From the NCBI RefSeq assembly GCF_900102375.1, contig NZ_FNBO01000003.1:1-64000 (forward strand): 64,000 nt of DNA, in the 5' to 3' direction. This DNA comes from Halorubrum xinjiangense (GTDB lineage: Archaea > Halobacteriota > Halobacteria > Halobacteriales > Haloferacaceae). Each line of letters begins with the position of its first letter. Position 1 is the first letter of the stretch. The notes under the pieces are model-generated. The model was not told the DNA's origin and did not search any database. It saw nothing but the letters and a program-made list of their open reading frames with translations. The position numbers and the translations under genes are program-made. Below, piece by piece: positions 35,794 to 45,078 of this stretch.

Positions 35794-37179
35794 ATGACCA
35801 GTGAGCGCGCGCCGCAGGGCGCGGACTGCGAGGGGGAGGATCGAGCCGACAGAGACGATCGAGCCGACGGAGACGATCGAACCGACGGAGACAATCGAGC
35901 CGGCGGAAACGATCGAACCGACGAGGACGGTCGAGAGGCAGGCCTGGGCGAACCCGCCCGATGGACGGCCAGGACGCGGCGTTTCAGACGGCTCCCTCCC
36001 GCCGTCACGCCGCTCAGCGCCGGGGACCTCCTCGCCGGGCTTGCCGGCCAGCGAGCGGGCACCGGCCGCGACGAGTTCCGGGCCGAGATCGCCGGGTTCC
36101 TCGACGCGACTTCGACGGGGACGTACACCTCGTTCCGCCGCGCGCTCTGCGCGTGCCTCCTCGCCCTCTCGGCGGCTGACGACGAGGACCGGACCAACGT
36201 GCTCGTCCCGGCGTTCTGTAGCTCCGACTTCCCCGAGGCGATAGACGGCGCCGGGCTGAACGCAGTTCGCTACGACGTCGACCCGGCGTCGCTGGCGCTC
36301 GACCCGGAGGCGGCCGCCGCGAAGCTCGACGCGGATACCCTCGCGCTGGTCTCGGTGAACGTGCTGGGCTACGGCTCGGAGCTGGACCGGATCGCCTCGC
36401 ACTGCGAGTCGGTGGGCGCCTTCCTCGTGGAGGCGCTCGGCTACGCCGTCGGCGCGTCGTACGACGGCGACCGGCTCGGTACCTTCGGCGACTGCTCGGT
36501 GCTGAACTTCCAGCAGGGGAAGCCGATCCCGGTCGGCGGCGGGATGGTCGCGTCCCGCGACCCGGACGTCGAGTTCGCCGACGAGGGGCGCGAGCCCGTG
36601 GCGCCGAACGTCGCGGCCCTGTCCGGGTACGCCGCGCTCGGCCGCCCCCGCCCCTACTACTGCTACTCGCGGGTCACGTCGCTGCTCGACCGGCACGGCG
36701 GGTCGGCGACGAGACACAGCACCCACCCCGAGTCGAAGTTCGACGTCCCCTACGCCCCGCCGTTCGCGACGATGTCTGACTTCCAGGGGGCGATCGGCCG
36801 CCGCGTCTTCGGGCGCCTCGGAGACGACAGGCGCCACCGGGATCGGACCGCGACCGCGTACGCCGCCGAGCTGGCCAACTGCCCGCACGTCGACCGGGTG
36901 CGCCCCGTCGCCGGCCTGAGCGACCACCAGCACGTCCGCTACCCGCTGTTGGTCGACGACCCGGCCGTCCGAGACGAGGTCGCGGCGGCCCTTGACGAGC
37001 TCGGCGTCGAGGCCTCCCCGCTGTACGACTGGCCGCCGATCGAGCCCGAGCGGTTCCCCGGCGCCGCGCGCCTCCAGCGGGAGATACTCACGCTCCCGAC
37101 GCACCCCTACGTCGACGCCGCCGACCGCCGTCGGATCGCGCGGACGATCCGGCGCGTGGCCGAGCGGGATCGGTCGTGA
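35794..37179 (+). CDS. DegT-like PLP aminotransferase with repetitive N-terminus
   Basis: 461 residues. K243 in NFQQGKPIPVGGGMVA takes the PLP-lysine place in the DegT/DnrJ family fold, though the local motif differs from the classic SFxPTKN. GTYTSFRRALCACLLAL marks the phosphate-binding side. About residues 15-48 consist of six-residue repeats such as DDRADG/DDRTDG with no family counterpart, so the true start might lie later. It may be a divergent sugar aminotransferase. No sugar partner gene overlaps it. Confidence 0.75.
   Translation: MTSERAPQGADCEGEDRADRDDRADGDDRTDGDNRAGGNDRTDEDGREAGLGEPARWTARTRRFRRLPPAVTPLSAGDLLAGLAGQRAGTGRDEFRAEIAGFLDATSTGTYTSFRRALCACLLALSAADDEDRTNVLVPAFCSSDFPEAIDGAGLNAVRYDVDPASLALDPEAAAAKLDADTLALVSVNVLGYGSELDRIASHCESVGAFLVEALGYAVGASYDGDRLGTFGDCSVLNFQQGKPIPVGGGMVASRDPDVEFADEGREPVAPNVAALSGYAALGRPRPYYCYSRVTSLLDRHGGSATRHSTHPESKFDVPYAPPFATMSDFQGAIGRRVFGRLGDDRRHRDRTATAYAAELANCPHVDRVRPVAGLSDHQHVRYPLLVDDPAVRDEVAAALDELGVEASPLYDWPPIEPERFPGAARLQREILTLPTHPYVDAADRRRIARTIRRVAERDRS
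35835..35940. repeat. 18-bp tandem repeats at the 5' end of the aminotransferase gene
   Basis: Units close to ACGATCGAGCCGACGGAG repeat about five times, each 18 bp. In frame they give (D/N)(D/N)R(A/T)(D/G)(G/E). All three frames stay open across the array because of the repeat, so it cannot by itself prove the coding frame. Confidence 0.85.
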
Positions 37180-37477
37180 CCGCCGGCGGCCGGACGCGAC
37201 GAGGGCAGTGAGTCAGCCCGGAAGGGAGCGCGTTCGCCCGCCCCGCGACCCCGCCCCTCGGAACCCGGAGGAACTGCCGTGAGCCGTATACGCGGCCTAT
37301 CTCCGGCAAGCATGCCATAACAATACGGCCGCCGCCAAGACGAAGTCTTGTGTACCATCGAGAAGACGGATACCACGGCCGAATCCCCCGCCGTCGGCGC
37401 GAATCGACGGGGGTAACGGCGGCTTACGCGAACGAAATGCGGTCGAACGAGGGCGGGACCGGAGCGCGGATCGCCGC
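37180..37477. other. Upstream region of the Gfo/Idh operon
   Basis: About 298 bp without a gene. It holds ATAACAATAC at 37317-37326. The 151 nt between that motif and the ATG at 37478 contain GAAGTCTT..., CCCCCGCCGTCG...CGACGGGGG (an inverted pair) and no start codon that opens a good frame. Confidence 0.5.
37317..37326 (+). promoter_or_regulatory. ATAACAATAC motif before the Gfo/Idh operon
   Basis: Exact ten-base copy, 151 nt before the ATG at 37478. The copy at 46092 lies 150 nt before its gene, nearly the same spacing. Confidence 0.6.
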
Positions 37478-38479
37478 ATGAGCGGGACGACTGACGCCGA
37501 CCGGAACGCAGACGGCGGCCCGCTCGCGGCGGGCGTCATCGGCGTCGGGTCGATGGGGAAACACCACGCGCGGGTGTACAGCGAGCTGCCGGGCGCGGAG
37601 CTGGTCGGCGTCACGGACGTGGACGCGGAGCAGGCCGAGGAGGTCGCCGCTGAACACGGAACCCGCGCCGTCGACCGCGCGGACCTGCTCGCGGCCGCCG
37701 ACGTCGTCTCCGTGGCGGTCCCGACGGCGTACCACTACGAGACCGTGCTAGAATGTATCGACCGCGGCGTCGACGTCCTCGTCGAGAAGCCGTTCGTGGA
37801 CGACCGCGAGAAGGGCCGGGAGTTGGCCGAGCGGGCCGAGGCCGCGGGAGTCACGCTCCAGGTCGGGTTCATCGAGCGGTTCAACCCGGCGACGCGCGTG
37901 CTCGCGGACATCGTTCCCGACCTCGACGTGGTCGCGATCGACGTCGACCGGCTCGGCCCGCCCGTCGACCGCCAGGGCGAGGACAGCGTCGTGATGGACC
38001 TGATGATCCACGACATCGACATCCTGCTGTCGCTCGTCGACGCGGAGATCGAGTCGCTGTCGGCGATCGCCCGCGACGAGGGGCACGCCACGGTCCAGTT
38101 CCGCTTCGACAACGAGAGCATCGCGGCGCTGACCGCCAGCCGGCTGACCCAACAGAAGGTCCGGCAGCTCTCGGTCACCGCCATCTCCTGTCGGGTGAAC
38201 GTCGACTTCATCTCGCAGACGGTCGAGATCCACCGCCACTCGGTCCCGGAGTACGTCGAGTCGAACGGCGACATCCGCTACCGACACGAGAGCGTGATCG
38301 AGCGCCCGATAGTCGAGAACGGCGAGCCACTGAAAGCCGAGCTCGAGGCGTTCGTGACGGCCGCGCGCGACGGGACGGAACCGGTCGTCACCGCAGAGGA
38401 CGCGCTCCGGGTGCTGGAGGTCGCGGAGCGGATCGAGCGGCTGGCGCTGCCGAAGAAGCTCGTCGCGGGGTCGCAATGA
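37478..38479 (+). CDS. Gfo/Idh/MocA-family oxidoreductase
   Basis: 333 residues. An N-terminal NAD(P)-binding Rossmann domain (AGVIGVGSMGKHHARVYSEL) is followed by the family EKPF motif (DVLVEKPFVDDREKG) and a C-terminal alpha/beta domain with DLMIHDIDILLSLV. These enzymes oxidise or reduce hydroxyl groups on sugars, including UDP-linked ones. First gene of a run of six (37478-43324), nearly all joined by 4-bp ATGA overlaps. Confidence 0.88.
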   Translation: MSGTTDADRNADGGPLAAGVIGVGSMGKHHARVYSELPGAELVGVTDVDAEQAEEVAAEHGTRAVDRADLLAAADVVSVAVPTAYHYETVLECIDRGVDVLVEKPFVDDREKGRELAERAEAAGVTLQVGFIERFNPATRVLADIVPDLDVVAIDVDRLGPPVDRQGEDSVVMDLMIHDIDILLSLVDAEIESLSAIARDEGHATVQFRFDNESIAALTASRLTQQKVRQLSVTAISCRVNVDFISQTVEIHRHSVPEYVESNGDIRYRHESVIERPIVENGEPLKAELEAFVTAARDGTEPVVTAEDALRVLEVAERIERLALPKKLVAGSQ

Positions 38480-39861
38480 GCGAGCAGGCAACGGGCCGCG
38501 CGGCCCTCTACGGCGCCACCGACGACGAGGCGGCACAGCGGGCCGCGTTCACCGGCGGCGAGGTCCCCGTCGCCGTCTACGGCCTCGGGAAGATGGGGCT
38601 CCCCCTAGCGGCGGTGTACGCCGACGTCTCGGGGAACACCGTCGGCGTCGACGTCGACGAGTCGGTCGTCGAGACGGTGTCCGCCGGCGAGTGCCACGTC
38701 AAACGCGAGCCGGGCCTCCGGTCGCTCGTCGCGCAGACAGTCGCCGACGGGTCGCTCCGCGCGACGACGGACTCGCGGGCGGCCGCCGCCTCGGCCGCGG
38801 TCCACGTCCTCATGGTCCCCACGCTGCTGACGGAGGCCGAGGAGCCGGACCTCTCCGTGCTGCTTTCGGCCGTCCGCGACGTGGCCGCCGGGCTCTCGCC
38901 AGGCGACCTCGTCGTCGTCGAGTCCACCGTCCCGCCACGGACGACGACGGACGAAGTAGTCCCGCTGCTCGTCGCGGAGTCCGGGCTGCCCCCGGAGGCG
39001 TTCGGCGTGGCGGCGTGTCCGGAACGCACCGTGAGCGGCGAGGCGCTCGCGGACATCCGCGGCACGCACCCGAAGGTCGTCGGCGGCGTCGACGACGAGA
39101 GCGCGCGCGCCGCCGCGCTGATATACGACGAGATCAGCGACAACGAGGTGATCGAGACGTCGGACGCGACGGTCGCGGAGGCCGTGAAGGTGTTCGAGGG
39201 CGTCTACCGGGATGTCAACATCGCGCTCGCGAACCAGCTCGCGAAATACGCCGAGGCGCTCGACGCCGACGTCACCGAGGCCATCGACGTGGCCAACACT
39301 CAGCCGTTCTGCGACATCCACGACCCCGGGCCGGGCGTCGGCGGCCACTGTATCCCGGTGTACCCGTACTTCCTTACCGGCGCGTTCGACGTCGACGACC
39401 CCCTGCTCACGACGGCCCGCGAGGTCAACGACGGGATGGCCGAGTACACGGTGACGCTGCTCGAACGGATCCTCTCGGCCCACGGCGTCGACCGCCCGGA
39501 CCTGCGGATCCTCCTCCTCGGGCTGACGTACAAGGCGAACATCGAGGAGCTCCGGAACACGCCCGCGCTCCCCGTCGCGCGGTTCCTCCGGGAGGCCGGC
39601 GCGAGCGTCGTCGGGGTCGACCCGATGCTCGACGACTGGAGCGACGCGCCCCCCGACCACGAGCTTGCCGGTATCGAGCGGTGCGCCGTCGACGACATGT
39701 ACGACGCGGCCGCCGACGCCGTCGTCCTCGTGACGCCGCACGACGAGTTCGCGGGCGCCGACTGGGCGGCGTTCGACGCCCCGGTGCTCGACGGCCGCGG
39801 GGCGATCGACGCCGCGTCGACCGAGGCGCCGGTGTACCTCATCGGCGGGCGGTGGCCCTGA
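38476..39861 (+). CDS. UDP-glucose/GDP-mannose-type nucleotide-sugar dehydrogenase
   Basis: 461 residues, three-domain layout. VPVAVYGLGKMGLPLAAVYA binds NAD, the central helix AEAVKVFEGVYRDVNIALAN follows, and the catalytic cysteine is C292 in PGVGGHCIPVYPYFL. The C-terminal domain has LGLTYKANIEELRNTPALPV, the sugar/nucleotide-binding signature. It resembles UDP-N-acetylmannosamine dehydrogenase most, producing a uronic acid nucleotide. Overlaps the preceding gene by ATGA. Confidence 0.93.
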   Translation: MSEQATGRAALYGATDDEAAQRAAFTGGEVPVAVYGLGKMGLPLAAVYADVSGNTVGVDVDESVVETVSAGECHVKREPGLRSLVAQTVADGSLRATTDSRAAAASAAVHVLMVPTLLTEAEEPDLSVLLSAVRDVAAGLSPGDLVVVESTVPPRTTTDEVVPLLVAESGLPPEAFGVAACPERTVSGEALADIRGTHPKVVGGVDDESARAAALIYDEISDNEVIETSDATVAEAVKVFEGVYRDVNIALANQLAKYAEALDADVTEAIDVANTQPFCDIHDPGPGVGGHCIPVYPYFLTGAFDVDDPLLTTAREVNDGMAEYTVTLLERILSAHGVDRPDLRILLLGLTYKANIEELRNTPALPVARFLREAGASVVGVDPMLDDWSDAPPDHELAGIERCAVDDMYDAAADAVVLVTPHDEFAGADWAAFDAPVLDGRGAIDAASTEAPVYLIGGRWP

Positions 39862-39862
39862 G

Positions 39863-41002
39863 ATGTCCCTGAACGCCGCCGTCAGGTCCGCGGCGGACCG
39901 ACCGGGGCGCGAGGTACCGGCGCCGACCGAGTCGGACACCGGGCTGCGCGTGCTGTTCGACGTGGGCCACCCGGCCCAGGTCCACCTGTTCCGGAACGCG
40001 ATCGACGTGCTCGAACGCGCGGGCCACGAGACGTTCGTCGCCTCCCGAGAGAAGGAAGTCACGGTCGACCTCCTCGACGCCTACGGAATCGCCCACCTGC
40101 CGCTGACGAAGCGGGGCGACTCCTTCCCGGCGCTGCTGTGGGAGCTCGCCTGCCGGGAGCGGCGCCTGCTGTCCGTCGCGCGGCGGTTCGAGCCCGACGT
40201 GGTCGCCAGCCGGCTCAGCCCGGCGGCGGCGCACGTCTCGCGGCTCGTCGGCTGCCGGAACGTCGTCGTCAGCGACACGCACATCGACTCGCCGGTGATG
40301 CGGCTGCTCAGCCAGCGACTGACGCTGCCGTTCGTCGACACGGTCTGTGCGCCGGCCGACTTCGACCTCCCGGTTCCGAAGGGGAAGCGCCGCGCGCTCG
40401 ACTTCCAGGAGCTGGCGTACCTCCACCCGGAGTACTTCCGCCCGGACCCGGTCGGGCTCGCCGAGGCCGGCGTCGACCCCGGGGAGCCGTACTTCTTCGT
40501 CCGGCTCGCCGGGTGGGACGCCTACCACGACGTGGGGCACACCGGGCTCTCGCCGGACGCCGTGCGCGAACTCGTCTCGTTCCTCTCGGACCACGGGAGC
40601 GTGTACCTCTCGGCGGAGGCGGAGCTCCCCGCCGACCTCCGCGAGCACCGCCTTCCGGCGCCGCCCGAGTACGTCCACGACGTACTCTACTACGCCGACC
40701 TCTACGTGGGCGACTCCGGGACGATGTCGACGGAGGCGGCGCTCCTCGGCACGCCGGCGGTGCGGACGAACACGCTCGTCGGCGACGACGACGAGAACGT
40801 CTTCCGCGAGCTGGAGCACCGATACGGGCTGCTCTCCTCGTTCGCGGACGAGGACAAGGCGATCGCCGAGGTGCGGCGGCTCGTCGAGGCCGGCATCGAC
40901 GAGCGCGAGTGGCACCGGCGGCGCGACCGGCTCGTCGACGAGCAGCCGAACGTCACCGAGCGGCTGGTCGACGTGATCCTCGAAGGGGCGGTGCCGTCAT
41001 GA
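39863..41002 (+). CDS. DUF354-family GT-B glycosyltransferase-like protein
   Basis: 379 residues. VLFDVGHPAQVHLFRNAIDV and FEPDVVASRLSPAAAHVSRL belong to the DUF354 group, which shares a GT-B fold with UDP-GlcNAc-type transferases. The C-terminal DLYVGDSGTMSTEAALLGTP binds a nucleotide-like ligand and is followed by EDKAIAEVRRLVE. It probably transfers a sugar in surface-glycan assembly. It follows the dehydrogenase with one base between and overlaps the next gene by 4 bp. Confidence 0.82.
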   Translation: MSLNAAVRSAADRPGREVPAPTESDTGLRVLFDVGHPAQVHLFRNAIDVLERAGHETFVASREKEVTVDLLDAYGIAHLPLTKRGDSFPALLWELACRERRLLSVARRFEPDVVASRLSPAAAHVSRLVGCRNVVVSDTHIDSPVMRLLSQRLTLPFVDTVCAPADFDLPVPKGKRRALDFQELAYLHPEYFRPDPVGLAEAGVDPGEPYFFVRLAGWDAYHDVGHTGLSPDAVRELVSFLSDHGSVYLSAEAELPADLREHRLPAPPEYVHDVLYYADLYVGDSGTMSTEAALLGTPAVRTNTLVGDDDENVFRELEHRYGLLSSFADEDKAIAEVRRLVEAGIDEREWHRRRDRLVDEQPNVTERLVDVILEGAVPS

Positions 41003-41292
41003 CCGAGCGAGACCCCGACGCGGCCGACGGGGGGGCGGGCGGCGCGCTCCCGACCAACGCGCAGGTCCGCGTCCCCGTCGGTCTCCGACAGAAGATCGAG
41101 TCCCGGCTCGGCGAGACGGAGTTCGACTCGGTCGACGAGTACGCGGCGTTCGTCCTGACGGCGGTGTTGCGGGAGATCGACGAGCGCGACGATGGCGACC
41201 CGCGGGACGGAGACGCGCCCGCCGACGTCGGCGACGACTCGGTCGACGGCGAGGCCGTTCAGGACCGCCTGGAGTCGCTCGGATACCTATGA
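40999..41292 (+). CDS. Small acidic protein with ribbon-helix-helix-like core
   Basis: 97 residues. NAQVRVPVGLRQKIESRLGE followed by FDSVDEYAAFVLTAVLREID has the strand-helix-helix pattern of RHH proteins, but it could also be a small partner of a neighbouring enzyme. The end QDRLESLGYL resembles the LGY(L) tail of haloarchaeal sulfatases (compare 32076). It overlaps both neighbours by ATGA, so its dose is tied to theirs. Function unknown. Confidence 0.75.
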   Translation: MTERDPDAADGGAGGALPTNAQVRVPVGLRQKIESRLGETEFDSVDEYAAFVLTAVLREIDERDDGDPRDGDAPADVGDDSVDGEAVQDRLESLGYL

Positions 41293-42254
41293 GCCGCGGA
41301 ACCGTCGTCATCTCGCTGGACGCCGAGCTCGGGTGGGGGTTCCACGACCACGAATCGCTCCCGACCGAGCGGGTCGCCGGGGCCCGCGGCGCGTGGCGCT
41401 TCCTCGTCGACCTGTTCGAGGAACACGAGATCCCGGCGACCTGGGCGGTCGTCGGTCACCTCTTCCTCGCCGAGTGCGACGGCGTCCACGCAGACCACCC
41501 GGCCGGCCCGGAGTGGTTCGCCCGCGACCCGGGCGCGCGATACGACGCGGGCGGGACGGTCGACCCGAATGGGGAACCCGACTCGCGGTCGCACTGGTTC
41601 GGTCGCGACCTGATCGACGCGATCCGCGGCGGCGACGTCGACCACGAAATCGCGTCTCACACGTTCTCGCACGTCGAGTTCGGGAAGTCTGACACGTCGA
41701 GGGAGGTCGCCGCGGCGGAGCTTCGGCGGAGCGTCGCCGCCGCGGCCGAACGCGGCGTCGAGCTCGAATCGATCGTCTTCCCGCGGAACAGGGTCGGTCA
41801 CCGAGCCCTGCTTCGCGATCACGGGTTCTCCTGCTACCGGGGACGCGCGCCGAACCGGTGGTACGACGGGCGACCGCTGAGGCGGCCCGGAAAGCTCGCG
41901 ACGTACGCGCTCGGGGCCGCCGGGCCGCCGATCGTCGAACCGACCGTCGACGAGTACGGGCTGGTGAACGTCCCGGCGTCGCTGTACCTGTACGCGTTCG
42001 ACGGCGCCGCGCGAGACGCGATCGAGGCCCTCTCCGAGGACCCCGTCGGCCGACAGGTCCGGCTCGGGCTCGAACGGCTCCGCGATCGGAACCGGGGCGT
42101 CTTCCACCTCTGGCTCCATCCGAACAACGTCGTGACCGCTCGCGACCGCGAGCGACTGGCTCGGATTGTGTCGACGATCGCCTCGTACCGCGACGAGTAC
42201 GGGATCGGCGTCGACACCGTCTCCGGCGTCGCCGCGGCGGAGGGCGCCCGATGA
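41289..42254 (+). CDS. Polysaccharide-deacetylase-family protein
   Basis: 321 residues. VVISLDAELGWGFHDHESLP supplies the first Asp, IPATWAVVGHLFLAE is family-typical, and HEIASHTFSHVEFGK carries the HxxxH metal motif. FPRNRVGHRALLRDHGFSCY and FHLWLHPNNVV complete the NodB-like set. It would deacetylate amino sugars. Overlaps the genes on both sides by 4 bp. Confidence 0.86.
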   Translation: MSRGTVVISLDAELGWGFHDHESLPTERVAGARGAWRFLVDLFEEHEIPATWAVVGHLFLAECDGVHADHPAGPEWFARDPGARYDAGGTVDPNGEPDSRSHWFGRDLIDAIRGGDVDHEIASHTFSHVEFGKSDTSREVAAAELRRSVAAAAERGVELESIVFPRNRVGHRALLRDHGFSCYRGRAPNRWYDGRPLRRPGKLATYALGAAGPPIVEPTVDEYGLVNVPASLYLYAFDGAARDAIEALSEDPVGRQVRLGLERLRDRNRGVFHLWLHPNNVVTARDRERLARIVSTIASYRDEYGIGVDTVSGVAAAEGAR

Positions 42255-43324
42255 GCGACTACGAGATCCGCCCGTTCGAGCCCGGCGACGCCGACGGGTT
42301 CCGCTCGCTGTACGCGACGGTAATGGGCGAGCGGAAGGGACAAGAGTGGTTCGCGTGGAAGTACGCCGAGAACCCCTACGCGGAGGAGGTCCCGGGGATG
42401 GTCGCGGTGCGCGACGAAACGCTCGTCGCGGCGAGGCCGCTGCTCGCGCTCCCGATGCGCGTCGACGGCGAGCGCGAGGTCGCGCTCCAGCCGGCGGACA
42501 CGATGGTCCACCCGGACCACCGGCGGCAGGGGCTGTTCACGCGGATGACGGAGCGAGCGATGGAGCGCTACGGTGACCGCCCGTTCTTCTTCAACTTCCC
42601 GAACGAGCGGTCCCGCGCCGGGTACCGCAAGCTGGGCTGGGCGGTCGTCTCGGAGCGCGAGAGCTACTACCGGATCTCGAACCCCCGGGCCCTCGGGCGC
42701 TCGCGCGGCGGCGGGGCGGCGGTCCGGCTCGCGAGCGCGGCCGCGACGCCGGTCGCCCGCGCGTACTACGGGATCCGGGACCGAACCGCACCAGATCCGC
42801 CCGAAATCGTGGTCGAGACGGCGTCCGATCCCGCCGCGACGCTCGCCGAGCTGGCGGCGTCCCCGCCGCCGGACCGGATCCACGCCGCCCGCGACGAGGA
42901 GTTTTACCGGTGGCGGCTCGGGAACCCCGACTGGGAGTACACCGCCTACGTCGCCGAGCGGGAGGGCGACCCGGCGGCGGCCGTCGTCGCCGGCACGGCG
43001 ACCGATTCGGGAGTGACGACGACACGGATCCTCGACGTCGCGCCGCTCGAAGGCGCCCCGGAGGACGCGCTCGCGGCCGCAGTCGGGCAGATTGTGGCAG
43101 ACCACGCGGCGACGGATGTGTTCGTGGCGCCGCCGCAGGGGATCCCGGCGGGCGTGCTGCGGGCGTTCGGATTCCACGCCGACTCGGTCCCGCCGCTCTC
43201 GCGGGTCGCGTCGCCGACGTCGCACGTCGTGCGGGCGCTTCCCGCAGACCGGGCCACGGAGGAGTCGGCCCTCACCGACCCGGACGACTGGCTGCTGACG
43301 TTCGCCGAGGCCGACACGAGCTAG
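42251..43324 (+). CDS. GNAT-family acetyltransferase
   Basis: 357 residues. The N-terminal GNAT domain has IRPFEPGDADGFRSLYATVM, QPADTMVHPDHRRQGLFTRM (acetyl-CoA pyrophosphate loop R/QxxG/A) and FNFPNERSRAGYRKLGWAVV. The C-terminal half is not recognisably another domain, though it looks like a second GNAT-like fold (ADHAATDVFVAPPQGIPAGV, RAFGFHAD). It may acetylate a sugar or amine. Last gene of the run; no overlap downstream. Confidence 0.83.
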   Translation: MSDYEIRPFEPGDADGFRSLYATVMGERKGQEWFAWKYAENPYAEEVPGMVAVRDETLVAARPLLALPMRVDGEREVALQPADTMVHPDHRRQGLFTRMTERAMERYGDRPFFFNFPNERSRAGYRKLGWAVVSERESYYRISNPRALGRSRGGGAAVRLASAAATPVARAYYGIRDRTAPDPPEIVVETASDPAATLAELAASPPPDRIHAARDEEFYRWRLGNPDWEYTAYVAEREGDPAAAVVAGTATDSGVTTTRILDVAPLEGAPEDALAAAVGQIVADHAATDVFVAPPQGIPAGVLRAFGFHADSVPPLSRVASPTSHVVRALPADRATEESALTDPDDWLLTFAEADTS

Positions 43325-43343
43325 GCGGCGAGGAGAATCGACG

Positions 43344-43357
43344 TTTTGCTATTTTTG
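43344..43357 (+). terminator. T-rich terminator between convergent genes
   Basis: TTTTGCTATTTTT, about 20 bp after the GNAT stop. Two T runs in a GC-rich context suit archaeal termination for the 37478-43324 operon. Confidence 0.5.
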
Positions 43358-43431
43358 CTGGGTCCGTGTCGCGTCGACACTGCCGCGTTAGGTTTCACCG
43401 AGTCAGACACAGCCGAGTAGGTCCCGCCGAG

Positions 43432-44736
43432 TCAGACGCTGTTCCGGTCGACGACCCGCCGCGCCGCCGCGTGGATCCGCTCCGTCTCGGCCGCGTCGGC
43501 GTCGATCCGACCGAGCCGGCGACCGAGTTCGGTCATCACGCCCGGCCGCGCCGCGGAGACGTCGTTCCGTTCGCCGGGATCGACGGCGAGGTCGAACAGG
43601 CTGGCGTCGTCGCCCAACTCCACGCGCTTGAACGGGACGCCCCGCATCGCGCGGTTGCTCCCGCACTCGCTGGACGCGACGACGTAGGGGGCCGTGGCGG
43701 CCTCGGGGTCAAACGTTCCGGTCCGCGCGATTTCGAGCGCGGTGTCGTGGACGGACGCCAGCGAGGTCGGCTCCGTCACGTCCGCGCTCACACCGGCGTT
43801 GTGGACGAGGTACGGGACGCGGATGTTCTCCTCGTACACCTCCCGGTGATGGTGGCCGTAGTTCCCGTGGTCGCCGAACGACTCGCCGTGGTCGGAGTGG
43901 ACGAGGAGAGCGGGGTCGTCGCGGGCGAGGTCGGAGCGAAGCGTATCGACGAAGGCGTCGGCCGACCGGACCGTGTCGCGGTAGCTCCGCAGCACCGACT
44001 CGCGGACGCGGGGCGACAGCTCGCCGCCTTTCCCCCGCATCGGGTCCGACGAGCGGTAGGCGCTGTAGTACGTGCCGAACAGGCTCTGCTCCTCGCGGTG
44101 CCTCCGGGCCGGAATGAACGGGAAGTGGGTGTCGAGGACGAACACCCACAGGAAGTAGGGCTCCGAGAGCGACTCGCGGACGCGCTCGATGTCGTCGTAC
44201 AGCGACTCCCAGCGCGCGAAGAACTCGCTGCCGGAGACCAGGTTCGAGACGAGTTCCACCGGCCGCGCGCCGGCGTCAACGCCGGGGATCCGGTCCGCGA
44301 CCGAGGAGACCCACCCGCCGGAGTCGGTCTCCGAGACGTCGACGAACTCGTCGAAGCCGCGGTCGAATCCGGACGCGCTCGACGTCCACGGGTTCGGCGT
44401 GACCGCGCCGGTGTCGTACCCCCGTTCCCTGAGGCGCTCGGCGAGCGACGCGTGCCGCCGCATGTGCTCGTTTATCGCCGCGAGCCGTCGCTCCCAGTGG
44501 GTCCGCTGCGGGTACTCGTCGAGCGAGGTCGGCCGCCGCCGCCGGCCGGTGAACACCGCCGGCATCGACGAGAACGTCTGCGGGCCGGGCGCGATCGCGT
44601 TCCGGTACGCGACGCCCTCCGACGCGAGCGAGTCGAGCGTGGGCGTGAGGTCGCGGTCGCCCCCGAGGAACCCGCAGTGGTCGCCGCGGAGGCTGTCGAT
44701 CGACACGAGGACGAGGTTCCGGGAGTCAGTCGACAT
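43432..44736 (-). CDS. Sulfatase-family hydrolase
   Basis: 434 residues. LVLVSIDSLRGDHCGFLGGD and GPQTFSSMPAVFTGRRRRP give the metal site and the nucleophile region; LLVHSDHGESFGDHGNYGHH is the late metal motif. The residue aligned to the formylglycine cysteine seems to be Ser/Thr, as in phosphoethanolamine-transferase or phosphatase relatives. It ends without the LGY tail. Divergent from the GT4 gene at 45079. CGTAACAAAC lies 165 nt upstream. Confidence 0.87.
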   Translation of the reverse strand: MSTDSRNLVLVSIDSLRGDHCGFLGGDRDLTPTLDSLASEGVAYRNAIAPGPQTFSSMPAVFTGRRRRPTSLDEYPQRTHWERRLAAINEHMRRHASLAERLRERGYDTGAVTPNPWTSSASGFDRGFDEFVDVSETDSGGWVSSVADRIPGVDAGARPVELVSNLVSGSEFFARWESLYDDIERVRESLSEPYFLWVFVLDTHFPFIPARRHREEQSLFGTYYSAYRSSDPMRGKGGELSPRVRESVLRSYRDTVRSADAFVDTLRSDLARDDPALLVHSDHGESFGDHGNYGHHHREVYEENIRVPYLVHNAGVSADVTEPTSLASVHDTALEIARTGTFDPEAATAPYVVASSECGSNRAMRGVPFKRVELGDDASLFDLAVDPGERNDVSAARPGVMTELGRRLGRIDADAAETERIHAAARRVVDRNSV

Positions 44737-45078
44737 CGGTGTCCTCGACGGTCGGTTCCGAGCGAGGCGCGCCGGCGATCGTTGGGAGTCGGTCGACGCC
44801 GGGAGTCCTTGCGAGGCGGCCGCCGAACGGCGGCGCCCGAGCGCGCTCGGCGTTCGTCGTGGGCTGTGACATTGTTGTCACGATGTCGGCGCGTCGAACG
44901 GTTTGTTACGCGGAGCCAACCCGCGCTCGACGCCGCAGCCCCGCGTCGCCCGCCCCGCTCCGCGTCGCGGCTCCGAGCCGATTCCGGCGGTAGGGACGAG
45001 ATAACAAACCCCGCCGGCCGCCCCGGTCGCTCCAGACGCGTCGAGCGCTCGCTCGGTCGAGCGCTTCGCCCCGCATCC
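44737..45078. other. Divergent promoter region, sulfatase and GT4 genes
   Basis: About 340 bp with no gene. GTGACATTGTTGTCAC at 44866-44881 is an inverted repeat with 5-bp arms. CGTAACAAAC (minus, 44901-44910) faces the sulfatase gene, and ATAACAAAC (plus, 45001-45009) faces the GT4 gene 69 nt away. Confidence 0.5.

Noticed and set aside
42910-45078. Long upstream extension of the GT4 frame
   Set aside because: It covers the end of the GNAT gene, the sulfatase antisense strand and the promoter region, with no family similarity before the ATG at 45079.
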